Assembly (NCBI GenBank): GCA_947258805.1
Contig: CAMYJV010000162.1
Location: 1-5,478 of the forward strand
Direction of reading: 5' to 3'
DNA length: 5,478 nucleotides
DNA from: an uncultured Gammaproteobacteria bacterium
GTDB lineage: Bacteria; Pseudomonadota; Gammaproteobacteria; GCA-2729495
Below, piece by piece: positions 1 to 4,040 of the stretch. The position numbers were made by a program, and so were the translations under genes. Within the stretch, counting starts at the first letter, position 1. Each line of letters begins with the position of its first letter. Below the pieces are notes generated by a model. It was given only the letters and a program-made list of their open reading frames with translations. It did not search any database and was not told the DNA's origin.

Positions 1-97
1 CCTGGTGGCTCACAGGGGAGATACGTCGCTGGCGTTCGAAACTATATTGGCGCAGACGCCGGTCGCTCAGAGGGGAGATACGTTGGCGTCGGCCGAA
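1..97 (-). ncRNA. Tandem C-rich stem-loop units downstream of tRNA-Ala (candidate sRNA or 3' trailer, or repeat family)
   Basis: Two copies of a near-identical 19-bp block occur 57 bp apart at 8-26 and 65-83 (one mismatch). Read on the minus strand, each carries ACGTATCTCCCCT followed by GTGAGC or CTGAGC. The right copy sits in a predicted loop closed by a perfect 6-bp stem: GACGCC (from 90-85) pairs with GGCGTC (from 60-55), with a 24-nt loop. The left copy starts with GAACGCC (minus, from about 38) and ends in GG exactly at the window edge, as expected if its closing arm GGCGTTC is cut off. C-rich single-stranded loops are a hallmark of several bacterial trans-acting sRNAs such as sX13 of Xanthomonas, because they can pair with G-rich ribosome-binding regions. 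That function is inferred here. It could equally be an untranscribed intergenic repeat. The tRNA upstream on the same strand could supply the transcript. Confidence 0.35.
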
Positions 98-128
98 GCC
101 ACCATGGCCCATCTTGGGCCTTGGTGGC
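98..128 (-). terminator. Strong hairpin just after tRNA-Ala
   Basis: A 14-bp inverted repeat (98-111 against 115-128) with one mismatch and a 3-nt loop forms a very stable hairpin starting 5 nt past the tRNA CCA end on the minus strand. The stem is GCCACCA.GGCCCA in plus-strand sense. Position and stability fit a transcription terminator or processing structure for the tRNA transcript. The sequence following the stem on the minus strand is TTCGGCC, so there is no proper U-tract. It is therefore at best a non-canonical intrinsic terminator, and read-through into the C-rich units beyond it is possible. Confidence 0.5.
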
Positions 129-133
129 GAGGA

Positions 134-209
134 TGGTGGAGCGAGGGAGGATCGAACTCCCGACCTCGGCATTGCGAACGCCGCGCTCTCCCATCTGAGC
201 TACCGCCCC
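134..209 (-). tRNA. tRNA-Ala (anticodon CGC)
   Basis: This 76-nt gene folds as a complete cloverleaf. The acceptor arm is GGGGCGG/TCGCTCC with encoded CCA. The D arm is GCTC/GAGC, the anticodon stem CGGCG/TGCCG and the T arm GGGAG/CTCCC with a TTCGATC loop. The anticodon loop TTCGCAA places CGC at 174-176 (minus strand), which reads the alanine codon GCG. The acceptor stem has a G3:U70 wobble pair, the main identity element recognised by alanyl-tRNA synthetase, so sequence and anticodon agree. GCG is a heavily used codon in GC-rich genomes, and a CGC isoacceptor usually supplements the UGC species. No mismatches suggest a pseudogene. Confidence 0.96.
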
Positions 210-221
210 ACAAGGCCGGCG

Positions 222-250
222 ATTCTAGGAGAAATCGGGGTCGGGCACCA
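222..250 (-). promoter_or_regulatory. Probable tRNA-Ala promoter with GC-rich discriminator
   Basis: On the minus strand a good -10 hexamer TAGAAT (222-227) lies 12 nt before the mature tRNA 5' end, so transcription would start only a few nucleotides upstream of the tRNA. Seventeen bases further up is TGGTGC (245-250), a poor match to the -35 consensus. The sequence right after the -10 is CGCCGGCC, a GC-rich discriminator typical of stringently controlled stable-RNA promoters. The -10 and discriminator are seen directly. Promoter activity and ppGpp control are inferred. Confidence 0.5.
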
Positions 251-287
251 CTTTCAGCGAAAGGTAACTGACACCAGCTTCTTTACT

Positions 288-301
288 GTGGGAGCGGCTT
301 C
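288..301 (+). repeat. Truncated REP half-element
   Basis: GTGGGAGCGGCTTC matches the first 14 bases of the REP palindrome that appears complete 25 bp downstream, then diverges into TTTCTCTAA. The preceding context (ACT) is also shared with the complete copy at 313. This looks like a partial or decayed duplicate of the REP unit. Confidence 0.6.
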
Positions 302-312
302 TTTCTCTAACT

Positions 313-395
313 GTGGGAGCGGCTTCAGCCGCGACAGGGGTCGGCTGCAGCGCGGCGGCTTCGGTGCCCACAGTCGCGGCTGAAGCCGCTCCTAC
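313..395. repeat. REP inverted pair (BIME-like), copy 1
   Basis: A complete REP unit at 313-335 (GTGGGAGCGG, then CTTCAGCCGCGAC) is mirrored by an inverted unit at 373-395 ending in GCCGCTCCTAC. Each unit is itself an imperfect palindrome around GCGGCTTCAGCCGC. The pair is separated by 37 bp. The outer ends are GTGG and GTAG; the GTAG form is the tetranucleotide seen in REPs mobilised by REP-associated tyrosine transposases (RAYTs). No RAYT gene is in this window. The element lies 41 bp past the stop codon of the MaoC-type hydratase gene (minus strand), where it could protect the mRNA 3' end or aid termination. Confidence 0.88.
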
Positions 396-436
396 AAGGG
401 AAACTTGTTGGGACAGGGGCCGGTGGCCGAAAAATC

Positions 437-1288
437 CTACCCCGCCAGCTCGCAGCGGCCGTGGTTCAGCACCACCACGTCGCGTTCAGCGGCCCGGACC
501 CGGAACGACACCACGTTGGCCTGCTGCCACATCTCGGTCACCAGCGTGTCGCCGGGATAGGCGGGCGCCGAAAAGCGGCCGGCCATGGACCGCATCAGGG
601 TGACGTCATATTCGCAAATCGTGACCAGGATGGCCCGGCAGGCAATGCCCCAGGTGCAGAGCCCGTGGAGCAACGGCGCGTCGAAACCCGCGGCTCGCGC
701 GGCGCTGGGATCGGCGTGCAGCGGGTTGCGGTCACCGCTCAGCCGGTAGAGCAGCGCCTGGTCGGACCGGGTCGCCAGGGGACATGCCAGGTCCGGTGGA
801 CGAGATGGTAGCGGATGCGCTGCAGGCCCGCCTTCGTCGCTAGCGCCGAAACCGCCGTCACCTCGCGCGAGGATCGTGCGCTGCACGGTGAACATCGCTT
901 CGCCGCGGGCGTCACGCGCATCGGTCTCGTAATCAATGATTGCGCCGCGCTCCGCACCCAGATCTCGCAGCCCCGACACGCGGCTGTCGAGGGTCAGGGC
1001 ACCGACTTCCGGCAGCGGACGATGAATCAGCAGGTGTTCGCCGGCGTGCAGGATGCGCGCGTAGTCCCAACCGCAATCCTCCAGCAGCCGGGTGTTCGCC
1101 AGCACGTTGGCGAAACTGGGCATCACCTGCAAACCCGCCCCTTCATAGACGAAGGGTCGTCCCGCGTCGGGCAGCGGCGCTTCGGCCATGCCGACGGCCA
1201 GTGCGTAGAGCAGCACGTCCCGGTCGTCCCAGGCCGCGCGCTCGCCGCGGACCCGAAGGCCGAGCAGGTTGTTCGGATCCAGGGGCAT
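437..1288 (-). CDS. MaoC-family (R)-specific enoyl-CoA hydratase (hydratase 2 type)
   Basis: The 283-residue protein has the double hot-dog layout of hydratase 2, the enzyme domain of peroxisomal MFE-2, which hydrates trans-2-enoyl-CoA to (R)-3-hydroxyacyl-CoA in the cytoplasm. The N-terminal half has FVYEGAGLQVMPSFANVLA, then GEHLLIHRPLP and a linker motif ARGDGGFG (about residues 141-148). The C-terminal half carries the signature LSGDRNPLHADP followed by GFDAPLLHGLCTWG. The expected catalytic pair is Asp186 and His191. The ATG at 1288 was chosen because MPLDPNNLLGLRV matches the family's usual N-terminus and length. It lacks a clear ribosome-binding site. A TTG at 1321 preceded by AGGG would add 11 residues and cannot be excluded. 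The gene lies downstream of the GST-like gene on the same strand. Substrate chain length cannot be read from sequence. Alternatives in the same fold include dehydratases of polyketide or PHA metabolism. Confidence 0.9.
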   Translation of the reverse strand: MPLDPNNLLGLRVRGERAAWDDRDVLLYALAVGMAEAPLPDAGRPFVYEGAGLQVMPSFANVLANTRLLEDCGWDYARILHAGEHLLIHRPLPEVGALTLDSRVSGLRDLGAERGAIIDYETDARDARGEAMFTVQRTILARGDGGFGASDEGGPAAHPLPSRPPDLACPLATRSDQALLYRLSGDRNPLHADPSAARAAGFDAPLLHGLCTWGIACRAILVTICEYDVTLMRSMAGRFSAPAYPGDTLVTEMWQQANVVSFRVRAAERDVVVLNHGRCELAG

Positions 1289-1367
1289 CAGAAGAGCGCC
1301 CGAGGCAGCCGCGTTGAACAAGTCGTTGCCCTGGGAACATTCATCGCGAGGATGGCTGGCAACTGGT

Positions 1368-1389
1368 CAGAGCACAGCCAGAGCACAGC
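1368..1389. repeat. Perfect 11-bp tandem duplication
   Basis: CAGAGCACAGC occurs twice head to tail (1368-1378 and 1379-1389) in the 144-bp gap between the GST-like gene and the hydratase gene. It is probably a slippage duplication. Nothing else is recognisable in this gap, and no convincing promoter is visible for the hydratase. Confidence 0.75.
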
Positions 1390-1432
1390 GCCTGACCCTT
1401 GCCGGCGGTTGCGCGTGGCGCGTGAGCAGCCG

Positions 1433-2050
1433 TTACGGCTCCGGCACCGCGGTGGCGGTCTTGTAGGCCGGGCGCCCGGCCAGCTTGTCGAACCACGCCG
1501 TCAGGTTCGGGCAATCGTCCGGAAACACCCGGAACAACTTGGCCAGGAAGAACGGGTAGCCCACCACGATGTCTGCCGCGGTGAATTCGTCGCCCACCAG
1601 GAAGGCGTGCTTGCCCAGCTCCTCGTCCAGCACGGTAGCGTAGTGATGCAGCTGCCGCTTGCCGCGCGCCAGGGACCGCGGGTCGCGCTCTTCTTCGGGC
1701 AGGTGATAGGAGTGCTGGATGATGCTGGCCATGGGCCCCATCAGCGTGGACTCGCCGAAGTGCAGCCACTGAAGGAACACGCCGTAGTCGGGCGATTGGC
1801 TGTCCGGTTCCAGGGCGCCGTCACCGTAGTGGAGCAGCAGGTACTGGATGATCGCTACAGACTCGAACAGGGTCGTCGCGCCGTCTACCAGCACCGGCAC
1901 CTTGCCGAACGGGCTTAGCTCCAGGTAATCCACCGACTGCAGCGCCTTCGGGTCGAAGGGCATGGTCTCGAGCTGGTAGTCGAGCCCCAATTCTTCCAGG
2001 AGCCAGAGCACGCGGACCGAGCGGGTGCGGGCGACGTGGTACAGCTTCAT
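1433..2050 (-). CDS. Glutathione S-transferase family protein
   Basis: The 205-residue cytosolic protein is of normal GST length. The N-terminal thioredoxin-like domain (about residues 1-78) opens with MKLYHVARTRSVRVLWLLEE. Ser11 is in the position often used to activate the glutathione thiol, Val51-Pro52 forms the conserved cis-proline turn (GKVPVL), and Glu63-Ser64 is the glutathione gamma-glutamyl contact (FESVAIIQYL). The alpha-helical C-terminal domain (about 85-200) contains the N-capping box FTAAD (156-160). The family conjugates or reduces electrophiles with glutathione. The subclass and substrate are not deducible. The ATG at 2050 follows the ferredoxin stop by 9 nt with AGGGCGG as ribosome-binding site overlapping that stop, so the two genes are almost certainly co-transcribed. 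The arrangement fits detoxification or redox support, which is inference. Confidence 0.92.
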   Translation of the reverse strand: MKLYHVARTRSVRVLWLLEELGLDYQLETMPFDPKALQSVDYLELSPFGKVPVLVDGATTLFESVAIIQYLLLHYGDGALEPDSQSPDYGVFLQWLHFGESTLMGPMASIIQHSYHLPEEERDPRSLARGKRQLHHYATVLDEELGKHAFLVGDEFTAADIVVGYPFFLAKLFRVFPDDCPNLTAWFDKLAGRPAYKTATAVPEP

Positions 2051-2059
2051 GGTGCCGCC

Positions 2060-2380
2060 CTACTCTTCGGGCGCGACGGTCAGCCGCATGCCGTCGAGGT
2101 CGTCGCGCATGATGATCTGGCAGGACAGTCGCGAACTGCCGTCTTCGAAACACTCGGTGCCCTCGAGCAGCTCGAGTTCATCGTCCTGGCGTGCCTCCAG
2201 TTTTGCGAACCACTCCGATTCCACTAACACGTGGCAGGTGGCGCAGGAGCACATGCCGCCGCAGAGCGCCTCGATGCCGCCGTCGATCTCGTCGCGCAGC
2301 GGTTCCATCAACGACACGCCGATCGGCACCTCAACTTCGTTTTCACCACCGTTGCGGTCGGTGACGTAAATTTTTGCCAT
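2060..2380 (-). CDS. Adrenodoxin-type [2Fe-2S] ferredoxin
   Basis: This 106-residue acidic electron-transfer protein has the cysteine pattern C-X5-C-X2-C-X37-C. Cys40, Cys46, Cys49 and Cys87 (GGMCSCATCH and SRLSCQI) are the expected [2Fe-2S] ligands, as in the vertebrate-type or adrenodoxin-like ferredoxins and bacterial FdVI-type proteins. The N-terminal MAKIYVTDRNGGENEVEVP and GVSLMEPLRD segments match the beta-grasp fold. The acidic stretch about 66-80 (DDELELLEGTECFED) corresponds to the partner-docking region of this class. Cys44 and Cys77 are additional non-ligand cysteines. Such ferredoxins usually feed electrons to cytochrome P450s or other oxygenases, but neither a P450 nor a reductase lies in this window. 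It is the first gene of the minus-strand cluster with the GST-like and hydratase genes. The HscBA/isc ferredoxin is a possible alternative, but no isc genes are adjacent. Confidence 0.93.
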   Translation of the reverse strand: MAKIYVTDRNGGENEVEVPIGVSLMEPLRDEIDGGIEALCGGMCSCATCHVLVESEWFAKLEARQDDELELLEGTECFEDGSSRLSCQIIMRDDLDGMRLTVAPEE

Positions 2381-2415
2381 GAATCCAGCTCGCAGGCCGC
2401 TCCAGAAGGGCGCGG

Positions 2416-2427
2416 ACTATAGCATAG
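2416..2427 (-). promoter_or_regulatory. Candidate -10 region for the ferredoxin-GST cluster
   Basis: The minus strand reads CTATGCTATAGT in the 99-bp space between the upstream small gene and the ferredoxin start. It offers two overlapping -10 matches (TATGCT and TATAGT) in otherwise very GC-rich DNA, about 35-45 nt before the ATG. No good -35 hexamer is found 16-18 bp upstream (CACGGT or TCAGCG). The call rests mainly on the isolated AT-rich island. Confidence 0.35.
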
Positions 2428-2479
2428 AGGCCGCCGCTCGCTGACCGTGGAAAGCCCTGATGCCGGCCGCCGGCCCCCG

Positions 2480-2788
2480 TCAATGCGTGCCGGTGCCCAC
2501 GTCCCGGGGCGACTCGAAATAGTCGCTGGTCTCGGCGAGTTCGCGGACCTCTTCCATCAGCAGGCCCAGCCGCCGCTCGGCGGTGCTGACTTCGGCGCAG
2601 GACTCGCAGAACGGGTCATCGCAGGGCTGGCGGGAGAACAGCCAGAACTGGATGGCGCCGGCCAGCAGGCCGGAGGCGACCTCCCAGGTGTCGGCGGAGC
2701 CGTCCGTGTCCAGAATCCGGTTGCCCAGGTCCACCGTTTGCTGGGCGGTTTCATCAAAGATGGTCTCGGTTGCCTCTGCTGCGCTCAT
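2480..2788 (-). CDS. Small uncharacterised protein with CX4CX2C motif
   Basis: The 102-residue protein has no function I can name, although it resembles conserved hypothetical proteins I associate with Xanthomonadales. The ATG at 2788 (MSAAEATETIF) is preferred over an in-frame start 16 codons upstream because that extension is arginine-rich and GGAG lies about 10 nt before 2788. Visible parts are an acidic N-terminal helix (about 5-25), an amphipathic to hydrophobic segment TWEVASGLLAGAIQFWLF (34-51), a cysteine cluster Cys56-X4-Cys61-X2-Cys64 (CDDPFCESC), and an acidic helix ERRLGLLMEEVRELAE (71-86). The three cysteines could bind a metal with a fourth ligand elsewhere. That is inference. 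The hydrophobic stretch is too mixed to call a transmembrane helix. It lies upstream of the ferredoxin gene on the same strand with a 99-bp gap. Confidence 0.75.
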   Translation of the reverse strand: MSAAEATETIFDETAQQTVDLGNRILDTDGSADTWEVASGLLAGAIQFWLFSRQPCDDPFCESCAEVSTAERRLGLLMEEVRELAETSDYFESPRDVGTGTH

Positions 2789-2879
2789 CGCCGTCGTTCT
2801 CCGCGGCCGGGCCGGCCGCCGCCTGTGGGGACGCAATGCTAACGCATCGAACGCGGCACCGCGCCCGGGTTTGTGATGC

Positions 2880-2923
2880 GGGTAACGGCACCGGCGCGGG
2901 CGCCGCGCTAAGGTGAGTTACCC
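2880..2923. repeat. Spaced inverted repeat GGGTAAC/GTTACCC upstream of small plus-strand gene
   Basis: A perfect 7-bp inverted repeat (2880-2886 and 2917-2923) flanks a very GC-rich 30-bp centre containing a nested GGCG/CGCC hairpin (2893-2904). It lies in the 153-bp divergent intergenic region, ending about 7 bp before the ribosome-binding site of the gene at 2942. It could be a regulator-binding site or a 5' leader stem. No strong sigma70 promoter is evident in this interval. Confidence 0.4.
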
Positions 2924-2941
2924 ACGGATGGAGAGTCCGGC

Positions 2942-3220
2942 ATGGACGCCGACCCCCCACTCACCCGGCGCTTCGCCACCGAGATCCGGGCGCTGATCAG
3001 CGCCACGGAAACCTGTTTGCCCGGCGCCGGTGAAGACCGCGAGGCCCGGCTGCAGCGCGAGGCCTTCAGGGAGCGCTGCGAACGCGCGCTGGCCCTGGCC
3101 CGCCGCCTGGCCGCAGCGACCCCCGAAGAAGCCGGCCGCCTCGACGGCGACGCGTGGCGAGCGCGGGAATCCCTGGCGCTGTCCCTGGATTTCTTCCGCC
3201 GCCGCAACAGCGCGGTCTGA
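2942..3220 (+). CDS. Small uncharacterised charged helical protein
   Basis: The 92-residue product is not recognised. It is the only convincing plus-strand gene in the window. The support is a good ribosome-binding site GGAGAG at 2930-2935, six bases before the ATG, and a following hairpin. The protein is rich in Arg, Glu and Ala and looks all-helical: FATEIRALISATET (11-24), REARLQREAFRERCERALAL (33-52), then a helix after PEEAGRLDGDAW ending LALSLDFFRRRN. Two cysteines (25, 46) have no recognisable motif. There is no signal peptide or membrane segment. Overlapping minus-strand open frames have low-complexity Arg/Ala/Gly composition and no ribosome-binding site, so they are taken as shadows. 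Confidence 0.65.
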   Translation: MDADPPLTRRFATEIRALISATETCLPGAGEDREARLQREAFRERCERALALARRLAAATPEEAGRLDGDAWRARESLALSLDFFRRRNSAV

Positions 3221-3227
3221 TCGCCTT

Positions 3228-3241
3228 GGCCCCGTCGGGCC
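3228..3241 (+). terminator. Hairpin after small plus-strand gene
   Basis: GGCCC and GGGCC (3228-3232 and 3237-3241) pair around a CGTC loop 8 nt after the stop codon at 3220 and are followed by GGTTTC. The stem is strong but the T-tract is short, so it is a weak candidate intrinsic terminator. Confidence 0.4.
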
Positions 3242-3254
3242 GGTTTCCCCCATT

Positions 3255-3277
3255 GTTGGAACAGAACCAACCTCTTT
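3255..3277 (+). terminator. Second hairpin with short T-run
   Basis: GTTGG and CCAAC (3255-3259 and 3267-3271) form a 5-bp stem with a 7-nt loop followed by CTCTTT. This is the better plus-strand T-run in the convergent gap, directly before the REP pair. It may back up the stronger but T-poor hairpin upstream. Confidence 0.35.
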
Positions 3278-3278
3278 G

Positions 3279-3363
3279 GTGGGAGCGGCTTCAGCCGCGA
3301 TTCAGTTGTGGCTGGCCGCCGCCATACTGGTAGGAATGCAGTCGCGGCTAAAGCCGCTCCCAC
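3279..3363. repeat. REP inverted pair (BIME-like), copy 2
   Basis: A REP unit at 3279-3300 (GTGGGAGCGG, then CTTCAGCCGCGA) is mirrored at 3342-3363 (TCGCGGCTAA, then AGCCGCTCCCAC). Its units are the same family as the pair at 313-395, with one substitution (TAA for TGA) in the inverted unit. The 41-bp spacer differs from that of the other pair, so only the REP units are shared. It lies between convergent genes, 7 bp after the stop codon of the beta-barrel gene. That is the usual REP position and would allow a bidirectional stabilising or terminating role. Confidence 0.88.
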
Positions 3364-3370
3364 CGGGGGA

Positions 3371-3994
3371 TCAGAAGCGGAAGCTCGCGCCGGCCAGCAA
3401 TTGCCACTGCCACAGCACTTCGCTCTGGCTCCGGATCAGGCAGGCGTTGTTGTCCGGTCCCGTGCGGCAAAACACATCGCTGTCGCTGTCGAGCACGGTG
3501 CCATACACGCGGGCTTCCAGGCGCAGACCGAGCCGCTCGGTGGGACGAATGCGCCAGCCGCCACCGATGGAAAACGCGAAGTAGGTTTCGGCGTCGCCGC
3601 TGCTGTCCGGGTTCAGGTAGGCCGCGCCGATGGTGGCGACCATGAACGGCTGCGCCAGCTTGCCGTCCCACAGGTAAGTGCCGCCACCCTGGAAATAATC
3701 GATGTCGAGATCCAGCTTGTCCGGGCTGCCGTTCACTGACGGCACGTCCACCGCCGTTTCCGAACGGCTCCAGCCAAACTCCCACTGGGTGTTGGCCTCG
3801 GCCATGATGTTGACGAGCAGGCCGTAAGCCTTGTCGTCGTCGACATCGTATTCCTCGCCGGTGTCGTCATCTTCGAAGTCGCCGCCGATGCGATAACCGC
3901 CGAACGGCGTGATCTCGTAACGCTTCACTTTGTCGGCGGCCAGCGCCGGCAACGCGCCGAGGCACAGCATCACGAGCACGAACTTCTGCAACAT
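3371..3994 (-). CDS. Outer-membrane beta-barrel protein
   Basis: The 207-residue precursor starts at the ATG at 3994, which has GGAG seven bases upstream; an in-frame extension to 4054 would bury the signal peptide. MLQKFVLVMLCLGALPALA is a Sec signal with probable cleavage after Ala19 or Ala20. The mature part alternates polar and aromatic residues as in small barrels: ITPFGGYRIGGDF, TQWEFGWSRSET, DYFQGGGTYLW, YFAFSIGGGWRI, LGLRLEARVYG. It ends in LLAGASFRF with the terminal Phe recognised by the BAM machinery. An Asp/Glu-rich segment at about 39-54 (DFEDDDTGEEYDVDDD) is probably a surface loop. Cys176 and Cys185 lie in another predicted loop and may form a disulfide. It is probably an OmpA/OmpW-like or porin-family barrel of about 8 strands; the ligand is unknown. 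It follows the LOG-family gene by 46 nt with no obvious promoter between them. Confidence 0.87.
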   Translation of the reverse strand: MLQKFVLVMLCLGALPALAADKVKRYEITPFGGYRIGGDFEDDDTGEEYDVDDDKAYGLLVNIMAEANTQWEFGWSRSETAVDVPSVNGSPDKLDLDIDYFQGGGTYLWDGKLAQPFMVATIGAAYLNPDSSGDAETYFAFSIGGGWRIRPTERLGLRLEARVYGTVLDSDSDVFCRTGPDNNACLIRSQSEVLWQWQLLAGASFRF

Positions 3995-4040
3995 CACGTG
4001 TCTCCGGAAAACCGGCGGCCGGGGCCCGCACCGCGCGGCG

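Noticed and set aside
1..97. CRISPR array
   Set aside because: There are only two imperfect repeat copies with different flanks and an RNA-hairpin layout. No third copy or regular spacer is visible, and no cas gene is present.
134..210. tRNA gene as integration site of a mobile element
   Set aside because: No integrase, no duplicated tRNA 3' end and no phage or plasmid genes are seen in this window.
251..263. CTTTC-AGC-GAAAG hairpin and the GTAACTGACACC segment before the REPs
   Set aside because: The stem is only 5 bp. The segment vaguely recalls transposon-flank sequences but no second copy is present to support this.
5..383. Short plus-strand open frames across the tRNA and REP region
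   Set aside because: They read through the antisense of a tRNA gene and through REP palindromes, so they are not credible proteins.
815..1918. 367-codon plus-strand open frame spanning the hydratase gene, the gap and most of the GST-like gene
   Set aside because: It is antisense to two clearly recognisable protein families, has no family-like motifs, and is rich in Arg, Gln, Val and Gly as expected for a high-GC shadow frame.
2908..3363. Minus-strand open frames opposite the small gene at 2942-3220
   Set aside because: Composition is low-complexity Arg/Ala/Ser or Gly/Ala, one frame runs through the REP pair, and no ribosome-binding site is seen. The plus-strand frame has a clear one.
4012..4022. 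CCGG-CCG-CCGG hairpin followed by TTTT (minus strand) between the LOG and barrel genes
   Set aside because: The stem is only 4 bp and the T-run is four bases, which is too weak to call a terminator or attenuator in such GC-rich sequence.
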